NCBI GenBank assembly: GCA_030648035.1
Contig: JAUSII010000133.1
Coordinates: 1 to 39,575, forward strand
From: Deltaproteobacteria bacterium
GTDB taxonomy: Bacteria > UBA10199 > SPLOWO2-01-44-7
Length of the DNA: 39,575 nt
Direction: 5' to 3'
Part shown: positions 29,257-39,064 of the stretch, piece after piece
Numbering within the stretch: position 1 is the stretch's first letter
Layout of the letters: every line of letters starts with the position of its first letter
Program-made: the position numbers and the translations under genes
Notes under the pieces: generated by a model
Told to the model about the DNA's origin: nothing
The model's input: the letters and a program-made list of their open reading frames with translations, nothing else
The model's database searches: none

Positions 29257-30475
29257 TCACCAACACCGTCACATCATCCTGGACCGGTTGGTTGCCGATG
29301 AAGTGGCGCCAGTGGTCCAGGATTTTTGCGAGCAGGGTTTGGGCATTTTCGTTTGCGTTCTGCGAGAGTGTCTCCAGAAGACGGTTGCCTCCAAAGCGCT
29401 CTCCGTTCGGGTTTTGGGCTTCTGTCAGGCCGTCGGTGTAGAGCAGAATCACATCTTCTTTTTCCAATTTCACTTTTTTCTGGTGATAGATAAGGCCCGG
29501 TTCGATCCCCAGCAGAGAATCATCGGTCAACAACCACTCTCCCCTCTTCTCTTTGGCGCGCCACAAAATGGGAGGGGGATGTCCGGCGTTGGTGTAGAAA
29601 AGCGTTTTCTTTTTGGGATGATATTGCCCCAGAAAAAGAGAGATGAATTGTTCCGACTGGAACAGATCATTAAAGAGAGTCTGGTTGACACCCTCCACAA
29701 CGCGATTCGTTTTTTTCTCCTGTTCCAGATTGGAGCGGAGACAGGAGCGCGAGGCAAAGGCCAGCAGAGCGCCACCCACGTCGTGCCCCGAAACATCGGC
29801 GATTGAGAAAGAGAGCGTGTCGTCGTGTGTCACCAGATCATAATAATCGGCGCCGACTCTTTCGGCGGGAATCAGTGCGCCGGCGACATCAACACCTTTT
29901 ATGGAGAGAATATTTTTGGGGAGCAATTTTTGCTGAATGGTTCTCGCGACTTCCAGCTGGAGTTTTACCTTTTCCGCAACTTTGAGACGCTCCATCAGAT
30001 CGCAGAGATGCAGATAGGATGCCGCCTGATCGGCCAGCGTGGTCAGCAGTTTCAAATCGTCTTCGGTGAACGGCTCGCCCGATTTTTTGTCGGTCAGATT
30101 GATGATGCCGATGGGGGTCTGGCCCACCTGCATCGGAAAACAGGTGACCGGGGCCACCATGAAGGAGTGGGTTTTGTAGCGGGTGTTTCCTTTTTTCCCC
30201 TGAATGAGGAGAGGTTTTCCCTCGGAAAAAACCTGGCCGCTCACCCCCTCCCCCACTGCAATCGCCACACTCTCCCAGATTTCTCTCTCGATGCCTCGCG
30301 CGGCGACAATTTTCAAATGTTTTGATTCGGGATCAAAGCGCATGATGGAGGCCCTCTCCACCTGCCAAGCATGGGCAATCTCCTCCAGAATAATTTCGTA
30401 AATCTCCGCAATGCCCGCGGTTTGCGAGATGGCGCGGGAGAGACGGTGCAAAATTTCGATGGAATCTCGGCTCAT
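29243..30475 (-). CDS. GAF domain plus PP2C/SpoIIE-type serine phosphatase (RsbU-like)
   Basis: 410 aa; N-terminal GAF (FDPESKHLKIVAARGIEREIWESVAIAVGEGVSGQVF), SpoIIE AGALIPAERVGADYYDLVTHDDTLSFSIADVSGHDVGGALLA, LLYTDGLTEAQNPNGERFG. Confidence 0.93.
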   Translation of the reverse strand: MSRDSIEILHRLSRAISQTAGIAEIYEIILEEIAHAWQVERASIMRFDPESKHLKIVAARGIEREIWESVAIAVGEGVSGQVFSEGKPLLIQGKKGNTRYKTHSFMVAPVTCFPMQVGQTPIGIINLTDKKSGEPFTEDDLKLLTTLADQAASYLHLCDLMERLKVAEKVKLQLEVARTIQQKLLPKNILSIKGVDVAGALIPAERVGADYYDLVTHDDTLSFSIADVSGHDVGGALLAFASRSCLRSNLEQEKKTNRVVEGVNQTLFNDLFQSEQFISLFLGQYHPKKKTLFYTNAGHPPPILWRAKEKRGEWLLTDDSLLGIEPGLIYHQKKVKLEKEDVILLYTDGLTEAQNPNGERFGGNRLLETLSQNANENAQTLLAKILDHWRHFIGNQPVQDDVTVLVIKVG

Positions 30476-30873
30476 AATTTTAAAAATTTTGTCGCTTCAA
30501 AAATATGCACGTTGCCCTTTTTGGTGTAGCTCATTTTATCGGATAACGCCCTGATCAAGTCCATGCCACGCCCGCTCGTTTCCCATTGGCCCTTCACTTT
30601 TTTTTTCGCGGGATTTTTTTTCATGCCAAACCCGTGGTCCAAAACGCGTATGGAAATTTTTTTTGTTTCGACATCGATCTCAATGCCGATCCACTCTTTT
30701 TTATTGCGATGGTGGGCGTGGATCACCGCGTTGTTGTAGGCCTCCACCAATATTTGCGTCAAGGCGTTGGGGGAGGCAATACCCAAGGCCTTGAAGAGGC
30801 GCGTTAAAAACGGAAGATAGGCAAAATCACTTTGCGTCTCAAAATGGAGGTGGAAAGGAATGGGACATGTCAT
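30472..30873 (-). CDS. Anti-sigma-factor-like serine kinase / ATP-binding protein (RsbW-like HATPase)
   Basis: N box VEAYNNAVIHAHH, DHGFGM, GRGMDLIRALSD. Internal ATG 30873 preferred because the longer ORF (30966) overlaps the STAS gene. Confidence 0.88.
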   Translation of the reverse strand: MTCPIPFHLHFETQSDFAYLPFLTRLFKALGIASPNALTQILVEAYNNAVIHAHHRNKKEWIGIEIDVETKKISIRVLDHGFGMKKNPAKKKVKGQWETSGRGMDLIRALSDKMSYTKKGNVHIFEATKFLKL

Positions 30874-30877
30874 AGAA

Positions 30878-31210
30878 TTAAAATTTACCGCAAGCGCTTT
30901 CCCAATCGGGTGTGATTTCAAACAGGCGATGGAGGCGCGTGATCTCAAAAACAGAGCGGACATCATTGCTCAAAGCCGCAATTTTTAGATCGCCCTTGCC
31001 GGTTCTCAAACGTCTCAAGAGAGAAATCAGGGCGCCCAAGCCCATGCTGTCAACGAAATCGAGCGCACTGCAATCGAGCACCATGCAATTTTTTCCTCCG
31101 TCGGCCAATTCATAGGCGGTCTTTTTGAAATGGGCCACCGAATCGGCGTCCAAATTTCCCTGCAACTTGAGGATGGCAACATCACCTTGCTGTTTCACAT
31201 TTATCAGCAT
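30878..31210 (-). CDS. STAS-domain anti-sigma factor antagonist
   Basis: 110 aa; MVLDCSALDFVDSMGLGALISLLRRLR with the conserved serine in DSMGLG. Confidence 0.93.
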   Translation of the reverse strand: MLINVKQQGDVAILKLQGNLDADSVAHFKKTAYELADGGKNCMVLDCSALDFVDSMGLGALISLLRRLRTGKGDLKIAALSNDVRSVFEITRLHRLFEITPDWESACGKF

Positions 31211-31221
31211 TTGTTCCCCCT

Positions 31222-32601
31222 TTATATCCGCATGCCATACTGCTTCAACTTTCTATACAAAGTGGCCTGCCCGATTTTGAGACGCTTGGCCGCCAGAGCG
31301 ATGTTGCCGGTGCAGGCCTTGATGGCCGCCTCTATGGCATAGCGCTCCACCAACACCAGCGGCAAAACCTTGGAGTCGTCTTTTTTTCTCTGGCTGAACC
31401 CCGAACCGTTTGCCGTATGCCTCGGTTTCTCCATATCACGCAAAACCTGCGGCAGATGCTCCCGCTTGACCTTGGTGTCGTTGTACAAAACAACCGCCCG
31501 CTCTATGGCGTTTTCCAATTCGCGCACATTGCCGGGCCAGTCGTATTGCATCAGTGTCTCCATCGCCTCTGGAGTGAAATCGAGAAATATTTTTTCATTG
31601 CGGTGCGAATATTTTTCCAGAAATGTTTTCGCCAACAGCGGGATATCCTCTTTTCTCTCGCGCAATGCCGGCATGAGAATGGGGACGACATTGAGACGAT
31701 AAAAAAGATCTTCGCGAAAAAGATTTTTGGCGACGAAATCGGCCAGATTGCGGTTGGTGGCGGCGATGATGCGGACATCGACGTTAATCGGTTCCAGACC
31801 CCCCACGCGCGAGAATTGACGCTCCTGCAAAAAGCGCAGGAGTTTGACTTGCAAGGAAAGATCCATTTCGCTGATCTCATCCAGAAAAAGTGTGCCGCCA
31901 TCGGCCCTCTCGCAACAGCCTATGTAGCGTTTGTCTGCGCCGGTGTAGGCCCCTCTTTCGTGGCCGAACAATTCATTTTCAAGAAGTTCTTTCGGGATGG
32001 CCCCACAGTTGATGTCGATAAATTTGCGATTGTTCCGGGGGCTCAAGCGGTGGAGCGCCTTGGCCACCATCTCCTTGCCGGTTCCCGATTCTCCCAGAAT
32101 CAAAACCGTGGCGTTGGTTTTGGCGACATTTTGAATCGTCTGAAAAACAGTCTGCATGACCGGAGCCGCCCCGATTATTTCATCCAGATGGGTTTGAAAC
32201 CCGAGCTGGTTTTCCAAAAGAAAAATTCTTTTGGTAAGATTGTAGAGTCGAAAAGCATTCTTGATCGCCAATTCCAGTCGGGGAATGGCCAGGGGAAAAG
32301 TGAAATAATCGAAGATCCCCTGCTTCATCAAATCGACCGCTTCTTCAATTTTTTTGGATTGCCCGAGCACAATAATCGGCAGGTTGTCGTCGTATTGTTT
32401 GATCTGGGCGATGATCTCGTCAGCATCGGGCGCCTGTTTTCCGAACACAAGAACCACGCAGTCGGGAGCTTCGACAGAAATCCGGGTGAGCATGGTGTTG
32501 ATGGAATAGGCCGAGACCTCTGTGGCAATCCCGTCGAGGGATTTTTTCACCGATGAGGCCAGAGGCTTTTTGTCGCCGGCAATGAGGAGCTTGAAACCCA
32601 T
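31222..32601 (-). CDS. Sigma-54-dependent Fis-family activator with a degenerate (pseudo) receiver domain
   Basis: 459 aa; AAA+ [66 protein letters not shown]-terminus lacks the usual receiver residues. Confidence 0.92.
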   Translation of the reverse strand: MGFKLLIAGDKKPLASSVKKSLDGIATEVSAYSINTMLTRISVEAPDCVVLVFGKQAPDADEIIAQIKQYDDNLPIIVLGQSKKIEEAVDLMKQGIFDYFTFPLAIPRLELAIKNAFRLYNLTKRIFLLENQLGFQTHLDEIIGAAPVMQTVFQTIQNVAKTNATVLILGESGTGKEMVAKALHRLSPRNNRKFIDINCGAIPKELLENELFGHERGAYTGADKRYIGCCERADGGTLFLDEISEMDLSLQVKLLRFLQERQFSRVGGLEPINVDVRIIAATNRNLADFVAKNLFREDLFYRLNVVPILMPALRERKEDIPLLAKTFLEKYSHRNEKIFLDFTPEAMETLMQYDWPGNVRELENAIERAVVLYNDTKVKREHLPQVLRDMEKPRHTANGSGFSQRKKDDSKVLPLVLVERYAIEAAIKACTGNIALAAKRLKIGQATLYRKLKQYGMRI

Positions 32602-32610
32602 GTATTTTTG

Positions 32611-34050
32611 TTATCCCTTGTTTTTATACATGTGCAGGTCCGCATGTTTAAATTCCAGCGTGTCGATATTGTATTTTTTGATGATTTTTTTGAAGTTGGA
32701 CCGATCCATCCCCGCCTTTTCAGAGGCGATGGAAATGTTGCCGGAGGTCTGTCTCAAAAGATTCGCCAGATAACTCCGATTAAAAGACGCCAGCGCTTTA
32801 TCATTGGCATCCTGATACGAATATTGCGTGAGATCTTTCACGCCAGCCTCTTCGGTGAGATAAAAAGAATCCCCCAGAATATTGGGAGGGAGATCTTTGG
32901 CATAAATGGTATCGCCATTGACGAGCACCACCGCACGCTCCATCGTATTTTCCAGTTCACGCACATTGCCGGTCCAGTTGTAGTTCTGCAGTGTCTGCAA
33001 CACATCGACCGAAATTTTGTCGACCGTTTTTTTAAGGCGGTCACCATGTTTCTTTAAAAAGTTGTAGGCCAACAGTGAAATGTCCTCAGCTCGCTCGCGT
33101 AGCGGCGGAAGATGGAGGCTGATGACATTGAGTCGATAATATAGATCCTCGCGGAAGCGTCCCTCCTTGATGAGTTTGGCCAGATCTTTATTGGTGGCGG
33201 CCAACAGCCTGACATCCACATGGCGCGACTGGTTGCCACCGACGGCGCGGACCTCTCCCTCCTGCAGAACGCGCAGAAGTTTGACCTGGATGGAGGGAGG
33301 CACCTCGCCGATTTCATCCAGAAAGAGGGTTCCGTGATCGGCCTCTTCAAATAATCCTTTTTTGTCGGCGATGGCCCCCGTGAACGAACCCTTTTTGTGG
33401 CCAAAGAGTTCCGACTCCAGCAGTTGTTCGGGGATCGCGGCGCAATTGATGATGATGAAGGGTTTGTCTTTTCGAACAGAGCGCCGGTGAATGGCGCGGG
33501 CCACCAGCTCTTTGCCGGTTCCCGATTCGCCGGTGATCATCACCGTGGCATTGGTCGGTGCGATGCTCTCAATAAGGCGGTAGACCTCCTGCATCTTGTT
33601 GCATTTGCCCACAATCTCTTCAAACTGAAATTGGTCTGTGGTGTTTCTTTCCAGGGTCTTTATTTTTTGGACCAGTTGATAGCGCTCTCTCGCCTTTTCG
33701 ATCAGCACGGCCACTTTGCGAATGTCGTCGAAGGGTTTGGTCAGATAGTCATAGGCACCGAGCTTGATGGCGGAGACGGCGGTTTCGACAGTGCCGACGC
33801 CGGTGATGATGATCACCTCGGTTGCAAAATTTCCCTTTTTCACATGTTCGAGCAATTGCATGCCGCTGAAACCGGGGAGTTTGATATCCATCAGGGCCAC
33901 CTCGACCACTTCGCGATTGAAAATTTCAAGCGCCTCCACCCCGTTTCTTGCGACACGATAACTCCATTTATATTCCTTGGCGAGGCGCTCCAACACCTTG
34001 GCCATCGATTCATCATCTTCCACAATCAGCAGTTCAATTCCCTTATACAT
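32611..34050 (-). CDS. Sigma-54-dependent response regulator
   Basis: 479 aa; receiver [31 protein letters not shown]+ [28 protein letters not shown]-terminal Fis-like HTH. Confidence 0.95.
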   Translation of the reverse strand: MYKGIELLIVEDDESMAKVLERLAKEYKWSYRVARNGVEALEIFNREVVEVALMDIKLPGFSGMQLLEHVKKGNFATEVIIITGVGTVETAVSAIKLGAYDYLTKPFDDIRKVAVLIEKARERYQLVQKIKTLERNTTDQFQFEEIVGKCNKMQEVYRLIESIAPTNATVMITGESGTGKELVARAIHRRSVRKDKPFIIINCAAIPEQLLESELFGHKKGSFTGAIADKKGLFEEADHGTLFLDEIGEVPPSIQVKLLRVLQEGEVRAVGGNQSRHVDVRLLAATNKDLAKLIKEGRFREDLYYRLNVISLHLPPLRERAEDISLLAYNFLKKHGDRLKKTVDKISVDVLQTLQNYNWTGNVRELENTMERAVVLVNGDTIYAKDLPPNILGDSFYLTEEAGVKDLTQYSYQDANDKALASFNRSYLANLLRQTSGNISIASEKAGMDRSNFKKIIKKYNIDTLEFKHADLHMYKNKG

Positions 34051-34080
34051 AAAATGTGCCTCCTTCGCTTTTTACCGATG

Positions 34081-35487
34081 TTACTTAGCTGTTCTATTTT
34101 CGACCTCTTTTTCGAGTCCCTTCTTCTTTATTTTTTCAACCAGTGTGGTGCGGTTGAGTTTGAGCAGAGTTGCCGCCTTGTTTTTGTTCCAACCTGTTTT
34201 CTTGAGCGCCTTTAGAATCAGCTCGTTTTCAAAATTGGAAATCGCATTTTTAAAGGAGACTCCCGTCTCCGGTATGTCGAAGACCGGCTCTTTTTTGTCG
34301 TGCATGGGGGTGATTCCCCTCATTTTGTCGGGAAGGTCTTTCACATTGATAACGCCATCATCCGCTTCTTTAAGAATGATAATTCGCTCAACCAAGTTTT
34401 CAAGTTCGCGCACATTGCCGGGCCAGCCATAACGCATCATCACCTCTTCGGCATCCTCCCCGATGGAGGAGATGTTCTTTCCATTTTCTTTTGCATAGCG
34501 CTGGATAAAATAATGCATCAGCAGTGGAACATCACTCAATCGTTCTCTTAACGGGGGGACGCGAACCGGAATGACGTGAAGCCGGTAGAAAAGATCTTCG
34601 CGAAACTTCCCGTTTTTTACCGCCTGCTCCAGATTCTGGTTCGTGGCGGCGAGTATCCGCACATCCACCTCCTGCGTCTGCGTGGCTCCGACCGGTTCAA
34701 ATTTCCTCTCCTGCAGAACGCGCAGGAGTTTGACCTGCAGTTTGGGGCTCATGTCGCCGATTTCATCGAGAAAGATGGTGCCGCCATTGGCCGCGGCAAA
34801 ACGGCCTTCGGTGGTGGCCACCGCACCGGTGAAAGAGCCGCGCATATGGCCGAACAATTCTGATTCGAGCAGATCTTCGGGGATGGCGGCGCAGTTGACC
34901 GTCACCAGCGGTTTGTCTTTTCTTCTGCTGTTGTAATGAAGGGCCTTGGCGATCAACTCCTTGCCGGAACCACTCTCTCCCAGAATGAGAATGGTGGAAT
35001 CGGTGTCGGCCACCTTTTCAACCAGTTCAAAGACCGCCTGCATGGCGTCGCTCTTTCCGACGATATTTTCAAAACGATATTTTTCGTGTAGTTGTCTTTT
35101 GAGGGCGATATTTTCATTTTTCAGATTTTTATGATCCAGAGCGGTTGCCACCAGTGAGGCGATATCTTCCAATTCAAAAGGTTTGGTCAGATAGTGATAT
35201 GCGCCGGCTTTCATCGCCTCAACCGCGCTCGTGATGGTTCCAAAACCGGTCAGCACAATTGAGATCACATCGGGGGCCATCACCTTCATCTTTCGAATCA
35301 GTGTGATCCCGTCAATTTTGGGCATCACCAGATCGATCAGTGCCAGATCGACCGGATTTTTTTCAAGAAGTCTCAAAGCCTCTTCGCCGTCTCCGGCTGT
35401 GATGACGGTGTAACCCAAGTGGGTCAAAAATTTCTCGAGTGCTTTGCGGATGGATATCTCATCATCAACAACCAGAATATGGGTCAT
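34081..35487 (-). CDS. Sigma-54-dependent response regulator
   Basis: 468 aa; receiver ILVVDDEISIRKAL, LALIDLVMPKIDG, YLTKPF; AAA+ ILGESGSGKELIAKALH, GHMRGSFTGA; C-terminal HTH. Confidence 0.95.
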   Translation of the reverse strand: MTHILVVDDEISIRKALEKFLTHLGYTVITAGDGEEALRLLEKNPVDLALIDLVMPKIDGITLIRKMKVMAPDVISIVLTGFGTITSAVEAMKAGAYHYLTKPFELEDIASLVATALDHKNLKNENIALKRQLHEKYRFENIVGKSDAMQAVFELVEKVADTDSTILILGESGSGKELIAKALHYNSRRKDKPLVTVNCAAIPEDLLESELFGHMRGSFTGAVATTEGRFAAANGGTIFLDEIGDMSPKLQVKLLRVLQERKFEPVGATQTQEVDVRILAATNQNLEQAVKNGKFREDLFYRLHVIPVRVPPLRERLSDVPLLMHYFIQRYAKENGKNISSIGEDAEEVMMRYGWPGNVRELENLVERIIILKEADDGVINVKDLPDKMRGITPMHDKKEPVFDIPETGVSFKNAISNFENELILKALKKTGWNKNKAATLLKLNRTTLVEKIKKKGLEKEVENRTAK

Positions 35488-35501
35488 GGAACCTCCGTAA
35501 A

Positions 35502-36758
35502 TTATATAGCCGGCAATCTTATTGTAAAAGTGGAGCCCTTGCCTTCATGCGAATCGACTTCAATGCGCCCGTTATTTTCCTTCACGATGCGAAAACTGAT
35601 CGACAACCCCAAACCTGTTCCCTTGCCCGGATCTTTGGTGGTGAAGAACGGTTCAAAAACTCTCTCTTTGATCTCTTTGGGCATGCCCACGCCGGTGTCT
35701 TTCACAGCGATCAAAACATCCCCGGCCTTTTTGTCGAAACGGGTGCTGACCAACAGCTTGCCGCCGTGGGGCATGGCATGGCAGGCGTTCGTCATCAGAT
35801 TGAGGAAAACCTGCTGAAGGCGATTGGAAATAGCCATCACCGGCGGAACATCGGGAGAGAGATCAAACTGAAGATCGATATTGAGAGAGCGAATCTCCAT
35901 CTGGACAAACGGAGTCACTTTTTCAAGCAACATGTTGACATAGACCGGACATTTCTCCCGGTCTTTGGAGATGCGCGAAAAATCAAGCAGCTCCTGCACA
36001 ATTTTTTTACAGCGGGTTGCTGCATGTTCAATTTCCACCAGATCTTCATAGGTCTCCGAACCTTTTTCTGTTTTTTGGAGGAGCAGTTGAGTGAAGGCCA
36101 GCACGCCGCCCAGCGGATTGTTGACTTCGTGCGCCACACCACCGGCCAGCATGCCGATGGCCGCCATTTTTTCCTGTTGGATCACCTCTTCTTTAAGACG
36201 AATCTCCTCGGTGATATCGCGATAATACATGACGGCCGATTCGAGCTTCCCCTTTTCGTCATAGAGGGGATAGGCGTGGGCCTCAAAATCTTTTGTATGA
36301 ATTTTATTGCCGAGATGCGCGCGGGAGAGTTCCCCTCCCCCGATCGCTTTTGTGAGAGGACAATTTTCACACGGTGTGTTGCGATGGGCAAAAACTTCAA
36401 AACATTTTTGCCCGGCGACTTTGGTAATCTCCCGTTTGCCCACACGCGCGGTGGCGATATTGGCCCGCTCCACCTTATAGTCGGGAGAGACAATCATGAC
36501 CGGTTCGGCAATGGCGTCGAAGGTCGATTCCCAGGTATATTTTCCCCGCGAAACCACCTGCACCAGGTTTTCGAGTTCGCGGACTTTTTTATGGAGATTT
36601 TTGCAGAGGCTCGAGAGCTCCCCCTTGCTCAAACGGGAGAGTGAAACTTCCGGTGTTTTTTCTTCTTGGGTAAAATGGGGTGTCGCCACAGATTGTGAGA
36701 GTAACGGATTTTTGACATGTTGAATAGCCAAAAAAGTTAAAATAAACCTACCCGGCAT
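35502..36758 (-). CDS. PAS-domain sensor histidine kinase
   Basis: PAS with CFEVFAHRNTPCENCPL, H-box GMLAGGVAHEVNNPLGG, GTGLGLSISFRIVKENNGRIEV. ATG 36758 (MPGRFIL...) preferred over 36854, which would overlap purM. Confidence 0.9.
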   Translation of the reverse strand: MPGRFILTFLAIQHVKNPLLSQSVATPHFTQEEKTPEVSLSRLSKGELSSLCKNLHKKVRELENLVQVVSRGKYTWESTFDAIAEPVMIVSPDYKVERANIATARVGKREITKVAGQKCFEVFAHRNTPCENCPLTKAIGGGELSRAHLGNKIHTKDFEAHAYPLYDEKGKLESAVMYYRDITEEIRLKEEVIQQEKMAAIGMLAGGVAHEVNNPLGGVLAFTQLLLQKTEKGSETYEDLVEIEHAATRCKKIVQELLDFSRISKDREKCPVYVNMLLEKVTPFVQMEIRSLNIDLQFDLSPDVPPVMAISNRLQQVFLNLMTNACHAMPHGGKLLVSTRFDKKAGDVLIAVKDTGVGMPKEIKERVFEPFFTTKDPGKGTGLGLSISFRIVKENNGRIEVDSHEGKGSTFTIRLPAI

Positions 36759-36840
36759 AATTAGTTGAAATAATTGAAATTTAAGTGATGTAAAATATAA
36801 CCCCTTCCCAATAAAAAAAAATCCGGTAAAAGAAATCGCC

Positions 36841-37812
36841 ATGTCCAAATACAAAGAGGCCGGTGTCGATATCGATTCGGGAGATCAGTTTGTCGATTCG
36901 ATAGCCTCTCTGGCCCGCCAGACCCGCAGAACCGAGGTTATCGCTGATGTAGGCGGTTTTGCTGGTCTTTTTGCCCTCAAAAATTATAAAAAACCGGTTC
37001 TGGTCTCTTCCACCGATGGGGTGGGGACCAAAATTCTGCTGGCGAATCGGTATAAAAAATGGAGCGGCATCGGCATTGATTGCGTGGCGATGTGTGTGAA
37101 TGACATCGGTTGCTATGGCGCAGAGCCCCTCTTTTTTCTCGATTATCTGGCGGCGGCAAAACTCGATCGGAACATTCTCAAAGAGGTGGTGGCGGGCATG
37201 GCAAAAGCCTGCAAAGAGGTCGGTTGCGCGCTGTTGGGTGGTGAGACCGCGGAGATGCCGGGCGTTTATCCTGCAGGAGAATTTGATTGTGCCGGCTTTA
37301 CCGTCGGCGTGGTTGAAAAAAAAGAGATTATTGATGGCAGATCGATTGCGTCTGGCGATGTGATGATCGGAGTTGCCTCCAGCGGCTTCCATAGCAACGG
37401 GTTCAGTCTCATTCGCAAAATTCTGGAGGAGCAAAAAATCGATGTCTCTATTGAAACGCTTCTCAAACCCACCACACTCTACACCCCGCTTATTTTGAAA
37501 TTAAAAAAACAGGTGACGATCAAGGGGCTCGCCCACATCACGGGTGGAGGGTTGATCGAAAACCCCCCCCGCATTCTGCCGAAGGGTTTGCAAATGGATC
37601 TCCACATCGGAAGCTGGCCGGTGCCGGACTACATGAAGCTCTTCCAGAAAAAAGCCGGCCTCTCGGAAGAAGAATTTCTGCGCGTCTTCAACGCCGGTAT
37701 CGGCCTGGTGGTGGTGGTCGACAAAAAAGAGGCAAAGAAGACAATCGGGGCGATCCAGAAACTCAAATTGAAGGCTTGGTTGATCGGAACCGTAGTGTCA
37801 TTGCGAGCGTAG
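36841..37812 (+). CDS. purM: Phosphoribosylformylglycinamidine cyclo-ligase
   Basis: 323 aa; VSSTDGVGTKILLA, CVNDIGCYGAEPLFFLDYLA, LLGGETAEMPGVY, HITGGGLIENPPRILP. Confidence 0.96.
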   Translation: MSKYKEAGVDIDSGDQFVDSIASLARQTRRTEVIADVGGFAGLFALKNYKKPVLVSSTDGVGTKILLANRYKKWSGIGIDCVAMCVNDIGCYGAEPLFFLDYLAAAKLDRNILKEVVAGMAKACKEVGCALLGGETAEMPGVYPAGEFDCAGFTVGVVEKKEIIDGRSIASGDVMIGVASSGFHSNGFSLIRKILEEQKIDVSIETLLKPTTLYTPLILKLKKQVTIKGLAHITGGGLIENPPRILPKGLQMDLHIGSWPVPDYMKLFQKKAGLSEEEFLRVFNAGIGLVVVVDKKEAKKTIGAIQKLKLKAWLIGTVVSLRA

Positions 37813-37871
37813 CGAAGCAATCCCGATGATCAACGGGATTGCCACGGCCCCTTCGGGGCCTCGCAATGACA
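37796..37871. repeat. 76-bp palindromic REP/MITE-like element at the purM-purN junction
   Basis: Perfect 12-bp terminal inverted repeats TGTCATTGCGAG...CTCGCAATGACA; internal hairpins GCAATCCCG-8nt-CGGGATTGC and GGCCCC-ttc-GGGGCC. Confidence 0.85.
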
Positions 37872-37882
37872 ATAAATTTTTT

Positions 37883-38461
37883 ATGAAGAAAAAATTGAAA
37901 TTGGGCGTCTTGGTTTCGGGCAACGGCTCCAATCTGGAGGCCATATTGAAGGCGTGCCAAAAACCATCCTTTCCGGCCCGGGTTGTTGTGGTCATCAGCA
38001 ATAATCCAGAAGCCTTTGCCCTTCAGCGGGCCAGAAAATATGGGATTCCAACGGTGGTCGTCGCAAAAAATAATGAGGCAGAAATTCTGGCGGCGCTCAA
38101 AAAGTCAAAAGTCGATTTAGTCTGTCTGGCCGGGTTCATGAAAATGCTCTCTGCCGGTTTTATCAAAAAATATCGGCACAGAATCATCAATATCCATCCG
38201 TCCCTGCTCCCCTCTTTCCCCGGACTCCATGCCCAGCGACAGGCGTTGGAGCACGGAGTCAAAATCACCGGCGCCACGGTCCATTTTGTCGATGCAGGTT
38301 GTGACACGGGGCCCATTATTCTGCAGGGAGCCGTTCCTGTTTTGGAAAACGATACGCTGGAGAAATTGAAAAGAAGAATTTTAAAAGTGGAGCACAAAAT
38401 TTATATTGAAGGCTTGAAAGTCATTGGAAGGCGTGTCATAAAAACGGGCAGGAAAAAATAA
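37883..38461 (+). CDS. purN: Phosphoribosylglycinamide formyltransferase
   Basis: MKKKLKLGVLVSGNGSNLEAILKAC, INIHPSLLPSFPGLHAQRQALEHGVKITGATVHFVDAGCDTGPII. ATG 37883 chosen; 37826 lies inside the repeat. Confidence 0.95.
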   Translation: MKKKLKLGVLVSGNGSNLEAILKACQKPSFPARVVVVISNNPEAFALQRARKYGIPTVVVAKNNEAEILAALKKSKVDLVCLAGFMKMLSAGFIKKYRHRIINIHPSLLPSFPGLHAQRQALEHGVKITGATVHFVDAGCDTGPIILQGAVPVLENDTLEKLKRRILKVEHKIYIEGLKVIGRRVIKTGRKK

Positions 38462-38473
38462 ATGGGGGTTCCA

Positions 38474-39052
38474 ATGAATAAAAAAATGTGGCTCGCTGTT
38501 TTGCTGGTTTGCATGACCGCCCTTCCCGCCATTGCGGCGCAGAAAAAATCGACCGGCGGCGGGGCCGCAGGCAACTACACCATCGGCATGGGGCCAATCG
38601 GCAATTTTTATCTCACCGATCACCACCCCGAAATGTCGCCGGGCATTGGGGCCATCTTTTATTTTGACTACCGCTGGGCTCCGGAACTCTCCACCACCAC
38701 CAGCGTGATGATGCTGATGCAAAACGGCACCGGGTCGGACAAGGGTGAAAACAACATCGCCTTTTTGGGACTCCCCACCTTCGATGTGAAATATTATTTT
38801 GTGACCAACCCCTCCCGCTGGGATCCTTATGCCGCCGTGGGTATCGGTTATTATGCCGTCACAGCTGGTGCCAGAGGGCGTGGTTTTTCTTCAGGGCTTG
38901 GCGCACAGGTCGGCATCGGGTTTGATTATTATATAACCAAGAGAATTTCGCTGGGGGTTTCCGATTACTTTCGTTCCGTGGCCATGCTGGGCGGCGGTTC
39001 TACCGGTCTCTTTGCCCAATCGATATCAGGAAACTTTGGCTTCCACTTTTAA
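38474..39052 (+). CDS. Outer-membrane beta-barrel protein, OmpW-like
   Basis: Signal peptide MNKKMWLAVLLVCMTALPAIAAQ; alternating beta-strand pattern and terminal ISGNFGFHF ending in Phe. An upstream ATG at 38462 is possible. Confidence 0.75.
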   Translation: MNKKMWLAVLLVCMTALPAIAAQKKSTGGGAAGNYTIGMGPIGNFYLTDHHPEMSPGIGAIFYFDYRWAPELSTTTSVMMLMQNGTGSDKGENNIAFLGLPTFDVKYYFVTNPSRWDPYAAVGIGYYAVTAGARGRGFSSGLGAQVGIGFDYYITKRISLGVSDYFRSVAMLGGGSTGLFAQSISGNFGFHF

Positions 39053-39064
39053 AGGGGGGTATTT

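Noticed and set aside
31417-32556. 379-aa + strand ORF
   Set aside because: Antisense to the sigma-54 activator, which has clear AAA+ motifs.
36759-36854. Longer N-terminus of the histidine kinase (start 36854)
   Set aside because: Would overlap the divergent purM start and adds only a sequence without family resemblance.
37826-37882. Upstream in-frame ATG extension of purN
   Set aside because: The extra 19 codons lie in the palindromic repeat; ATG 37883 matches the usual PurN start.
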